The notes under the pieces were generated by a model. It made no database searches. It was not told where the DNA came from and saw only the letters and a list, made by a program, of their open reading frames with translations. DNA of 64,000 bases, from NCBI GenBank assembly GCA_031763025.1, contig JASSKH010000030.1, positions 124,001-188,000 of the forward strand. The letters are read 5' to 3'. The position numbers and the translations under genes were made by a program. Shown piece by piece: positions 55,635-64,000 of this stretch (the first letter of the stretch is position 1; every line of letters begins with the position of its first letter). Source of the DNA: Macrocystis pyrifera. Its lineage: Eukaryota; Sar; Phaeophyceae; Laminariales; Laminariaceae.

Positions 55635-57584
55635 ATTGATGCCATGCATGGCAGTAGTTGTACTGCCATAAACCCTCGCATCCCTGCAATGCCGGGAAGG
55701 AGCACGTCGGGTTTTCACCGACCAGGCAGACATGGCTTGCACCAAGCGCGAAGCGCCGTGAGGTGTCCGGCGAGTCCCATGGAAGGGTGAACCGCATCCT
55801 ACCAATAACCGCTTGCGAGGCGGACTTTCTCGCATATGGATGACAGCGTCGACTGGATCGATTTGTCTTCTGGTATGGTCTCCTCCTTAGACTGCCATGG
55901 GGTATCCCGTACCATGCAACTGCCTCGTGGGTGCCGTACCATATACCAGGTACAGACTACTTGGCCCTGAATGATTATCGCCGTAGGAAACCGCTGCTTA
56001 TCATACTAATAGTTTCGTTTTTTTCCCACACAGCGTCAAGGGGGACAGGAGCTACGATACGCTGTACGCAGCATCGAGCGCGCCGCGAGACCGTCCAGAC
56101 GTGGGCCTTGTTCCGATTTATTTCACACGCCGAACACAGATCACCATCTACTGCAACGCATCATCTCGATCCGGTATACTCCCGCCACGATATGCTTTTC
56201 GCAAGGGCCGAAAAACGTACAAGATGCCATTCAGTAAAACCTTGCACAGCGCAGGCAGATCATGATCTAGATCCTCGACATTAGCTCTTCCTCTCCCATT
56301 GTGAGAGGTTGTATATACAGATCCGCCTTCTAGGGCAAAAACAACCCAGGGAACACGTGCTATTGTAGATCATGGATATTGTACGGGTCCCACCCGGCAA
56401 CATGAGGCTAGATCGAATAAAAATCGGGTATTGATCTGCCTTGGAAGATCTAGATCATCTAGATCATGAATGATCTGTAGATGATCTGTTCGAGGTGTGA
56501 AGCAGTGTCTACTATTTCGGGGGACCGTAGTAAACAGGACCTACGGTACCAACAAAAACCTATATATTTTGCTATTTTTACCAACAATATATGGTCCTAT
56601 TTACTATGGTTCCCCGGAATAATAGGTCGTGCACAACATGTACGTAACAGTAGTATCACGGACAGAACATACCTGCCCTGAAAAATCTAGAAAATGAAAG
56701 GGGGGCATCTGATCCGTCCGATGCATGAACAATTTACGTGGCAACGGGATGACGGCTACGCAACGGGGAGCCACCACATATATAAAGATGCTCGCCGAGA
56801 CCAAGGGTGGATTTACACGTCTAGCTCACCATCTGCTGACACTAACGTCGCCTTCTCCCCCCCCCCCCGCCAGCCCCGCGTTCATTCCTCACCTCCGTGC
56901 GCAGGGAGGCAGCCTCCGCGGCCTGAACCCCAGCCGCCTCAACCGACCCCCTCCCCGCTTCTTCCAAACGCCTCGCATCCTCCTCCAAGACCGCGATCCG
57001 ACCATCCCTCTCCTGCAGTCCTTGTACGAGCGAGCGGAGCGCCCGCGTAAGGCCGGAGTCCGACCTTTCTGCCCCCGCTTCGCCACGCGGCGCAGCCTCC
57101 GCTTCTCGATGCGGCGCAACCTCGGCCGCTTCGCGCTCATCAGCGAAACGGTTGCTGGGTGTTCGTCGCCCTTCTCTCCCTTTGCGTCCGTCTCGACGTC
57201 GCCGTTCCTGTTCCCCCTCTCCCCCCTCCTCCGCCACCGCCTCCGCTACCGCCATCGCTGCTATCACCGCGTCGTCCGTTAGGAGGAAACCTTCGGGCCT
57301 TCTCTCGTCCCCGCCTTCCTCACCGCCAATGGAAACCCCGCCTGGTTGCGCCGGAGCGGCGAGAGGTATAGTCTCCTCCTTCGCACCGCCGCCCACACCG
57401 CCGCCGCGGCCAATGGAAACCCCTCCCGCTTCCGCCGGGGGAGCGGGGGGTAAAACATCCTCCCCCGTACCGACGCCCCCCCCATCGACAATGGCAAGGC
57501 TTTCGAGGAGCCCTTGGAGGCGGACGTTCGTGCGGGAGACCACCGTGTCGCGGTTTCCGGGTGGCTCCATGCGGCCAGCGTTCC

Positions 57585-57644
<60 letters not shown>

Positions 57645-60600
57645 AGGGCGCGCGGTTCGATCCGGTGCCGCCAGATAAGGCGCTCGTAACCTGCCATGTG
57701 GTGGAGCGGACGAGAGGTGACCGAGCGAGGGGGTTTGGCGTGGAGTTGATAGGGTAGGATTGCGGCGGGGGAGGGGGGGGGGGGGGGGGGGGGGTACACA
57801 TGTCATGCGTGGTCGTAGTCGTATGGCCATAGACCCTCGCATCCCTACAATGCCGGGACGGAGCACGTCCGGTTCTCACCGACCAGGAATATATTTCTTG
57901 AAGCGCAAAGCGCCGAGAGGTATTGGGCGAGTCGCATCAAGGGTGACCTGCATCCTGCTTAAAACCGCTTGTGCGGTTGGCATTCTTGCATACGGATGAT
58001 GGTTTCGAATGGGGTGGGGAGGGGGTGTATGAGATTGCTCCAGGGGGGTGGCCGGCGGCAGAGCTCTTGCAGTACGCAGCGGTGGTTGTTTCGGTCGTTG
58101 TTGTTGTTGTTGTTGTTGTTGATGATGTTGTGGTTGTTGCAGTTAAAGTTACGTTTCAAACTTGCACATGGAACCGATGTTTCGAAGTTAATTCTTCCCT
58201 ACAACGCAAGGCTATGCTATGGCAACATTTGTGATCGACGGGGCCCCTCGACCGAGTAAACCCTTTTTTTCGAGACATCGGACCTATCAGATCCCTTTTG
58301 TTCACAACATTAGACAGATCAGACTCCCATTCTTGACAACATCGGATAGATCAGATCCCCACTATTTCCACACCTCGGATAACGTAACACTCGGATAACA
58401 CTTATCTACGTTATGGGGCCTAACGCAGGAACGTGGTGACGTGGTAACATAGTGTTAGCAGTGGAAGAGCGATCACGGTAACGCGGTAACACAGTGTTAA
58501 CTGGAAACCCACGAACGTGCACACGCCTTAACGTTATGTTGCTGCTCGGTCTCGTCCAGCTCTGGTACAGTAACAGTATGTTATGCCGTGATCAGTCCTT
58601 GAACTAACACCGTACACAGTGTTAAGGCTTTGACCAAACACGTGCGTTATCATTTCAACATGCCCAGATCGATATCCGCATATCTACTAACACGATAACA
58701 TAATGTTACTATCGACGCAGCGTTAGACATAACACACTAACATAGTGTTAACCTTAGGAGGGGTGTTACACATCACACCCTAAGATAACGCCACCATGTT
58801 CGCCAGCACTACTATTGATGACACCTAACATTGTGTTGCAAGTAACATTGCACACTAACGTAACATAGCGCAGTGCCCAGCACTACTAACACTACGTCAT
58901 CTGGACCCCCCATTTGATTGCCTTAGGCTCGGATTACGCAACACTTAACGTACGTTAGATACGTTACAGTCTTAGCCGGCCCATACGTAACATTATGATA
59001 GGATGTTAGCCTAAATCCGGAGGTCTCTGTAACATTATGTTGCGGTGTTACCGTCAGTAAAGATCTGATGGTAACATTCCGCTGCCGTGATACCATAAAA
59101 ATCAATCCGGGTCTGACTTTATGTTGCTGAGTTACCGTTGGGGTCGAAGTCGTTCTAACGTAATGTTACTACGGTACCCTTTCGATCTTCCCGAGATCTA
59201 GCATGTGCTACCTGTGTCAGTGGTAAAGCGGGCGTGTGGGAGTAACATATCGTAGCCGTGTTATCCAATTTCGCCGACATCCCAGTAGGGGATACCTACA
59301 AAAATATCCCCGGGGGGGAGGATAGCATGGCATCCGCGGTAAAAAAAAAAACGCCTCGATATTTTAAAACTCCAAAACAGGGGATATTTAGGAAATATCC
59401 CCGCAAAAAAAAAAAAAAACGCCTCGTTTTTTTCTGGAAACCCCGCCAGCACGTTATCCAGCTGTAACACAGTACGTTATCCATCTACAACGTAATCTGC
59501 ACACTCGCACGTACGAGCTAACACGGCAGTGACATAGTAACATACTGATGATGTTAGATTGGGAGTGTACGTTATCTGCTAACTTGTGTTACAACATACA
59601 TTGCATAACATATTAACAAAATAATACTCTAGTGTTTTATCGATCATACTTCGTGCACGTTATCCGTTTGACGTGTGTTATGCTACGGTAGCAAGACTTC
59701 CGTAATACCCTCACATAACGTCGCCTGATAGGGACTGCTGCTGCGGCTGATAAGGTAACATAATGTTAACGTTGCATTGACCATTTCTGGTATACGTCAT
59801 CCCTATAATGTGTGCTACGATAGCCACTATGAATAGGAATTTCACTAATAAACTAACATAGTGTTATGTACGCGTTTATTTGGCCGTGTACGTTATTCTG
59901 TTACGGTAGCACGAAGAATCCCGCTGACACACTAACATAACGTTACTCGCTACCGGCTGATGTCGCTAACACGGTAACATAATGTCAACGTTAACTTGAC
60001 CATGTACGTACGTTATCCCTTCAACGTGTGTTGCGATAGCCTCAAGGAATTCCGCTAACACGCTATAACACAATGTTACTCGCTATGGGCTGCATACCCT
60101 AACACCGCAACATATATACTGCGGTCAGTATGGGATCAAGGTAACACTCCAACACAATGTTACGCGATCGCCCGCCAATATCATAACACACTAACACTAT
60201 GTTATCACAAAATCCAGAAAGTAGTTGCCGTGTTAGCGTAATGTTACGGGGGACCATAGTAAATGGGACCAAATATTGTTAGTAAAAATAGGTAAATATG
60301 TAGGTTTTTACGTGTGCCGTAGGTCCTATTAACTATGGACCTCCGCAATAACACCAAACTAAAACGTTAAGTGTTACGTTATCCAAGGTGTGCACTATCA
60401 ATTTCGGACAGATTAGATCCCCTTTTCGGACACCATCATACAGATCAGATCCCCATTGCTCACAACATCGGACAGATCAGATCTATCTCCATTATTCACA
60501 ACTTCGGACAGATCGGATCCCCTTTTTCCGAACATCCGATCGAGCAGATCTCTATTTTTGCACATATCGGACAAAGCAGATCTCCATGTTTCACATATCG

Positions 60601-63278
60601 GGCAGATCAGATCCCCATTTTTGACAACAACGGACAGATCAGATCCCCACTTTTCACATATCGGACAGAATCGATCCCCATTCTTCACAACATCGGACAG
60701 ATCGGATCTCCATTATTCACAGCTTCGGACAGATCGGATCGAGCAGATCTCCATTTTTGCATATATCGGAGACGAGCAGATCCCATGTTTCACTTATCGG
60801 ACAGATCAGAACCCCATTTTTCACATATCGCACAGATCAGATCCTCATTTTTGACAACAACGAAAAGATCCGATCCCCATTTTGACAACGTCGGACAGAT
60901 CTGATCCCCATTCTTCACTTATAGGACAGATCAGATCCTCATTTTTGACCTATCGGACAGATCAGATCCCCATTTTTGACCTATCGGACAGATCCGATCC
61001 CCATTCTTTTCGACACATCGGACAGATCGGATACCCTATTTCGACACATCGGACAGATCATATTTCCATTTTTGCACATATTGGACAGATCAGATCCCCA
61101 TTTTTTGCACAAAATCGGACAGATCAGATCCCCATTATTCACAACATCGGACAGATCGGATCGCCTTTTTGGCCCATTCGTGCTCAACCCGTCTAGTGTC
61201 GGGGATAAATTACTTGGAACTATTTACGGAGGACCATAGTAAATAGGACCTACGGTACACACAAAACCTTCATATTTACCTATTGTTACGAACAATATTT
61301 GGTTCTATTTACTATGGTCCCCCGGAATACAGTCAAATGAAGGTTTCTGCAAATTGCGGTAGTAAAAAAGGAATAACTTTACCATGGTTCCAGTTTAATA
61401 CCTATATGGAGCATGTGATTGTTCGTCGTATTGAGCAGCGTATACTGTTTCTCACGGTCCAGGCTGTAGTTGATGCAACAGAGGTCCTCGAAAGCGAGGA
61501 TGAGGATTCTCAGGAAACGACAGCGCATTCCTGTGCCATATGCGACTTGCCTCGGCTAGGGTGTCCTCAAGCATGGCGTTGTGGGAGCGGAGGTGGTCCG
61601 CTTGTGCGACCGCGTCCTGCGCCTTCCTTTGGGCCTCGAGTGCCTACACAAAACATGAGAGCAACAGAACATCGAAACCGTAACCGAAAGAGCACGATAA
61701 TCAGCGCGTTGGATCGAGATTATCGCATTAGCAGTTTCATTGTGAACTGAGGCATTTTATAAAGTGATGTGTATCATGGTGAAAACGAACACGACAAATG
61801 GAATGGAAGGTATAATAACCAAAACTCAGAGCACTGCTTCTTGCAACGAAAAACAAGAAAAAAAAAAACCGGCTTGCCAAATTATTCTCAGGGCAAAGGC
61901 AGACAGTCTTCCACCACGCCTCGCGCGAACCCTCCAACGAACTACAACACCCATCTACAAGACCACCATGTGGTATGACAGTTTATTGAAACAAGCACGA
62001 AAAAAACATACTCACCAGGAAAAAAAACACACACCCACACCAACAACGTTAAAAACACATTCTCACCGAAAAAAAAAAAACATATACAGTCTGGCCTCTC
62101 ACATTCTCTTCGGAAAGGGAAAGGTTCCCCTGCAGAGCCTCAACGCGAGCCGACACCCGCCTTGCCACCGCCACCATCTCCTCAACGTCCGTCGCCGCCG
62201 TCGTCACCGCCGCCACTGCCGCCGTCTCACCTTCCGCTCCCCTTCCGCGTTCCGTTCCCCCGACAGCGACAGCCACGTTCCCTTCTGCCTCGCCACCCAA
62301 TCCGGACCGCCCGACACGCCCCACCCCTAACCCCCCTGCCGAGCTTATCGCCACCGTCATCTCCTCCCCCACCCCCTCAACGCTTCTCAGCATCGACTCC
62401 AGCCCTTGGCGGAGCGACCGAGCACGGTCATCCAGCGCGCTCTCTTGCTCCGCGGCTTCTGCTTCGCGGGCCGACGCCGCTGCCGCCACCTCCGCGGCAG
62501 TCTCGGCGCGCACGTCGGCGCGTGCCTTCGCTATCGCCCGGTCTGACTCCGCCGCCGCCGCTGCCGCTGCTACCGCCGCTGCTGTCGCTGTCGCCGTTGC
62601 GGCAGCTGTCGCTTTTTCCGCCGCTGCTGTCGCAGAAGCGGCTGCCCCCTCGGCCTCCGCGAGAGAGGCCTCGAGGCTCCTGATGGTTTCGCGGTCTGCG
62701 GCACGCTGCCTGGCTGCCACCTCGGCCGCTCGTGCCGCTTGGGCTGCCTGCGCCGCCGCTGCCTCCGAGGACCTCCCCGCCTTCGCCTCCGCCTCCGCTT
62801 CCGCCTCCTTCTTCTCCGCTTCCATCGTCGCGGCTGCCGCCGCCGCCACTTCTGCCGCTGCTTTCGCCGCCGCTAAAGTCTTCGTGGTGGCCTCCGCCTC
62901 CTCCTTAAACCCGGCCGCGGCTAGCTCCGCCGCGGCAACCCGCGCTCGCAGCACGGCCATCTCATCCTCGAGCTTCTGGGCAACGTCTTCCGCCTGCGCA
63001 CGGGAAGCAGCCATCTCCAATCGCAGCGTTTCCTCGCGTGCCGCCGACCTCTCCATCGCAGCCGCCGCCGCGGCAGAGCCGTCCCGGGCGGCGGACAGGG
63101 AGAGGTCCGCCTTGCCGAGCGCGCTGTTCTGAGCCTCGATCGTCGCCTTGTGCTCGGTCAGCTCTTGGGTTAGCGCGGATAGCGCTTGCTCGGAGAGGGC
63201 CACGGTCCGGCGGAGGGCCTGCTCTTCCTTTTCCGAGGAAGAGGACGCCTGGCAGTGCATGTGCTTCTGCGCGGCGGC
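44356..63278 (-). CDS. Large Ala/Glu/Arg-rich coiled-coil protein, at least 13 exons, 5' end not found
   Basis: Exons, 5' to 3' on the minus strand: 63278-62103, 61643-61551, 57690-56893, 55326-55120, 54547-54422, 53515-53102, 52638-52471, 51047-50931, 50463-49784, 49380-49105, 48123-47525, 46849-46696 and 44826-44356 (TAG). After allowing for a 2-nt slippage in the ninth, they total 5,277 nt, about 1,758 aa. All introns are phase 0 except the one after 47525 (phase 2). The protein is mostly heptad-like helix rich in Ala, Glu, Arg and Gln, broken by low-complexity linkers (a run of about 19 Ser in exon 3; Ser/Arg and Gly in exons 6 and 13). No catalytic domain or membrane segment is visible. 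A scaffold role (golgin-, centrosome- or basal-body-like) is only a guess from shape. Exon 7 may instead end at 52573. The first exon listed starts at an acceptor, so more exons lie upstream, probably beyond the window. Confidence 0.85.
47312..47373 (+). mobile_element. SINE-like 3'-tail fragment in coiled-coil intron
   Basis: GGCCATATACGACTACGGCC, CATGCATTGCATGATATTGAGTAC and a C-rich tail. It is antisense to the gene. Confidence 0.6.
48295..48401. mobile_element. MITE family A copy 11, reversed, coiled-coil intron
   Basis: Both ends are perfect over CGGGGGACCATAGTAAATAG. It lies 170 bp before the exon at 48123 in gene orientation. Confidence 0.9.
49758..49800 (-). repeat. 18-bp direct repeat over the exon 9 donor
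   Basis: The plus-strand word CCTGCAAGCGTGAATCCA occurs at 49758 and 49783. The second is the end of exon 9 and its GT; the first lies 25 bp into the intron. Confidence 0.8.
50172..50182 (-). other. Apparent 2-nt (CG) slippage inside coiled-coil exon 9
   Basis: The exon 50463-49784 is 680 nt long between phase 0 neighbours. The upstream frame runs to ...ADLSAA and the downstream frame resumes at RSELGLARAELDALRTRL, switching in the run GCCGCGCGCGGTCC. Taking out one CG gives a continuous coiled coil of 226 codons. It may be a sequencing or assembly error, or a real allele-breaking insertion. Confidence 0.65.
50478..50530. repeat. (GAG)n microsatellite at the exon 9 acceptor
   Basis: About 17 GAG units; on the minus strand (CTC)n lies 15 bp before the acceptor and probably serves as its pyrimidine tract. 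Confidence 0.8.
50597..50660. mobile_element. Foldback MITE family B, half copy
   Basis: Only the loop (CTAATTCCAAGTATTT) and the right arm (ACGGGGGTGCGGTCCTGAAG) remain. Confidence 0.5.
51141..51346. mobile_element. MITE family C, left member of an inverted pair
   Basis: 206 bp with ends GCAGTAGTGCCGGTCCCTCT and GAGGGGTCACTACTGC. Inside are several CCGGCACTA motifs. It lies in the coiled-coil intron before exon 8. Confidence 0.75.
51845..52021. mobile_element. MITE family C, right member of an inverted pair
   Basis: 177 bp, reverse complement of the member at 51141-51346 over most of its length (shared GGGATTAC, GCTTGGCAC and ACCGGCACTATA blocks). The 500 bp between the two show no recognisable gene. 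Confidence 0.75.
52256..52480 (-). repeat. 63-bp satellite containing the exon 7 donor of the coiled-coil gene
   Basis: Four units on the minus strand, each with GGAGCGAGCGGTGAGAAGCG followed by CGCATGTCGGTTCGCGTTT-like sequence. The most upstream unit is the exon 7 / intron border itself (GAGCGAGCG|GTGAGA at 52471). Confidence 0.75.
54840..55113 (+). repeat. Family G repeat, coiled-coil intron
   Basis: TTTCCACCCGGCAACACCAT, six ATCACACAGATC-type units, CTATCTGCCCTGCAAGGC, and GATCTGTAGATGATCTGTAC. It ends 7 bp before the coding exon at 55120. Confidence 0.75.
55388..55600 (-). mobile_element. Three SINE-like tails in tandem
   Basis: Three minus-strand tails (about 55388-55444, 55467-55515 and 55525-55600) each carry the CATGGCCGT / GAGTAC end and are separated by CCTGATTCAGGGG spacers and G tracts. 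Confidence 0.7.
55602..55850 (-). mobile_element. SINE-like element, full length, in coiled-coil intron
   Basis: It includes about 32 G at its 3' side and is complete to GCTGTCATCCATATGCGAG. It is one of the best-preserved copies: GCGCTTCGCGCTTGGTGCAA and the 3' box are intact. Confidence 0.85.
56255..56510 (+). repeat. Family G repeat, coiled-coil intron
   Basis: CCCATTGTGAGAGGTTGTAT, CCCACCCGGCAACATGAGGC, CTGCCTTGGAAGATCTAG and CGAGGTGTGAAGCAG; MITE A copy 12 begins 3 bp later. Confidence 0.75.
56513..56622. mobile_element. MITE family A copy 12, coiled-coil intron
   Basis: Starts TTTCGGGGGACCGTAGTAAA and ends TTTACTATGGTTCCCCGG. It directly follows a family G repeat. Confidence 0.85.
57586..57640 (-). 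repeat. (AGC)n microsatellite coding poly-Ser in coiled-coil exon 3
   Basis: A pure CTG run on the plus strand reads as about 19 AGC serine codons in the minus-strand frame. It lies near the start of exon 3, between a short GC-rich lead and the helical region. Confidence 0.85.
57767..58000 (-). mobile_element. SINE-like element upstream of coiled-coil exon 3
   Basis: A near full-length copy, diverged in the middle (AAATATATTCCTGG), with a tail of about 20 C on the minus strand. Only 77 bp separate it from the acceptor at 57690, so its C tail contributes pyrimidines there. Confidence 0.8.
58086..58140. repeat. (GTT)n microsatellite
   Basis: GTTGTTGTTGTTGTTGTTGT with two GAT interruptions. 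Confidence 0.8.
58262..58385. repeat. 30-bp satellite, left arm
   Basis: Three to four units with CATCGGATAGATCAGATCCC, matching the larger array at 60395-61180. It stops where the TAAC palindrome region starts. Confidence 0.75.
58386..60241. repeat. Region with about 30 spaced TAACATARTGTTA palindromes
   Basis: The 12-13 bp palindrome AACATAATGTTA and close variants (AACATAGTGTTA, AACACAATGTTA, AACATAACGTTA) recur every 40 to 90 bp for 1.85 kb. The sequence between palindromes is not obviously repeated. It lies in the 3.9-kb coiled-coil intron; no exon was found in it. Confidence 0.8.
60242..60350. mobile_element. MITE family A copy 13, reversed
   Basis: Inserted at the right edge of the TAAC palindrome array: the flanks are GTAATGT and AACACCAAAC. 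Confidence 0.85.
60395..61185. repeat. 30-bp satellite, right arm (about 25 units)
   Basis: Units of 27 to 33 bp follow the form ACATATCGGACAGATCAGATCCCCATTTTT with small changes (CGGACAGATCAGATCCCCAT is the core). On the minus strand, the coiled-coil gene passes through it as intron. Confidence 0.9.
61221..61329. mobile_element. MITE family A copy 14
   Basis: Starts TTTACGGAGGACCATAG and ends TATGGTCCCCCGGAATA. It follows the end of the 30-bp satellite. Confidence 0.85.
61549..61550 (-). other. GC 5' splice site in the coiled-coil gene
   Basis: The small exon 61643-61551 (31 codons, AALE-type coiled coil ending DTLAE) ends GAG and is followed by GCAAGT, the ideal GC-AG donor. The cut is phase 0, matching the next exon at 57690. 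The neighbouring GT (4 nt further on) would break the frame. Confidence 0.65.
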
Positions 63279-64000
63279 CTGCGTCGAAAGAGCAAAAGAG
63301 CAAAAAAAAATGTAGGGGTGGGGGGGGGGGGGGGTGAGGAGAGCCGCTGTACAACCAACCCTCTCGAGAACCTCACCCACTTTCCGGTCAGGAACAAAAG
63401 TTATCTGATGCACCACTCTGCCCCGATTTATTAGGACCTTTTGAATATTACTATTCAACACAAAAGCTCCTTCTATTTATGGATACAGCGGTACGTGGCA
63501 ATATGTTGTCCGTACAAAGTCCATTTTGGTGCTCGAAAAAATATATGGAAAACGCCAATAACAAACCTTACTACAGTACGTATTCATAGCTACTTTCTGT
63601 GGCACTGCTATGTGCAGACTTGGATGTAGAGTAGCTGATTCCGTCATAGTATGCCGGTAAGGGGTAAGATTGTCGTGGGTCTGGGCCCGTGGGAAGGGAG
63701 TGGAGAGTGCGGAGAGGGAGAGGGAGCGGGGGCGGTGGTGGGACGGACTTGGCCGAGCGCTCAAGTTTCATCCGCCAGCTTCATGTTATAGCGCACATAC
63801 GTATGTCAAACGTTTTGGGGCGCAAAAAAATCGGGGCCGGCCACCCCCTCGCCCCCATTTGTTGCTGCTGTTGCTGCTGCTGGATTAGGATATTGTCAAT
63901 ATTGTCGTTGTGTGCAGAAAACAACCAAAACCAATTCCAAGAGTTTTGCAACCAAAACGTAGGTGTAGTTACAGAGGGGTCACATCCCCACCGCGTCCAA

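Noticed and set aside
57652..57662. GGTTCGATCC as a tRNA or SINE B box
   Set aside because: It lies in a coding exon and no tRNA fold or A box is near it.
62162..63337. Plus-strand open frames rich in Pro, Ser and Ala
   Set aside because: They mirror the 392-codon coiled-coil exon on the minus strand.

Overview
This is eukaryotic nuclear DNA with sparse, intron-rich genes set in a dense field of repeats. The best fit is an ochrophyte (stramenopile) alga, possibly a brown alga with long introns. The main reason is the leader of the first gene: an ER-type signal peptide ending in ...KASS followed by Phe-Val-Ala-Pro, the ASAFAP-like cleavage motif of plastids of secondary red-algal origin. A DAR-type GTPase also starts with a signal-like leader. 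Introns are long (0.4 to 4.9 kb) and most coding exons are GC-rich. The species is not determined.

Four genes can be rebuilt by joining exons in which splice sites and reading phase agree. (1) Plus strand, 6248-20630: a DUF1499-family protein, 6 exons, 260 aa, predicted plastid (thylakoid lumen). (2) Minus strand, 33677-23848: a circularly permuted YlqF/RbgA (DAR) GTPase, 7 exons, 473 aa, related to plant plastid DGP3. It converges on gene 1. (3) Plus strand, 34051-38535: COX17, the mitochondrial copper chaperone for cytochrome c oxidase, 2 exons, 82 aa. It is head-to-head with the GTPase, with 373 bp between the start codons. (4) Minus strand, from about 63278 (5' end probably outside the window) to 44356: a very large Ala/Glu/Arg-rich coiled-coil protein, at least 13 exons and about 1,758 aa. 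Two introns have GC-AG borders, and one large exon carries an apparent 2-nt slippage.

The rest is mostly repeats. A decayed LINE 3' end and a short SINE-like family share a roughly 75-bp 3' tail that ends in GAGTAC followed by poly(C), not poly(A); this explains most of the long C and G tracts. Several short inverted-repeat (MITE-like) families recur: family A (14 clear copies, TIR CGGGGGACCATAGTAAATAG), family B (foldback around GGACTGCAGTCCCGTTTTGG), family C (CAGTAGTGGTCCCTCTATAG), family D (GCGTTCTACGATAGAGGT), an 85-bp hairpin and a 125-bp repeat in the COX17 intron, and a GATC-rich family G. Three regions are satellites built from small palindromes or GATC units. In four places the edge of a coding exon (5' splice site or stop codon) has been locally duplicated.

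The genes share no obvious pathway. Two are plausible plastid proteins (a lumen protein of unknown role and a ribosome-assembly GTPase), one serves mitochondrial respiration, and one is a long structural coiled coil. No tRNA, rRNA, CRISPR or prokaryotic operon was seen. Exon joins are inferred from sequence alone and lack transcript support.
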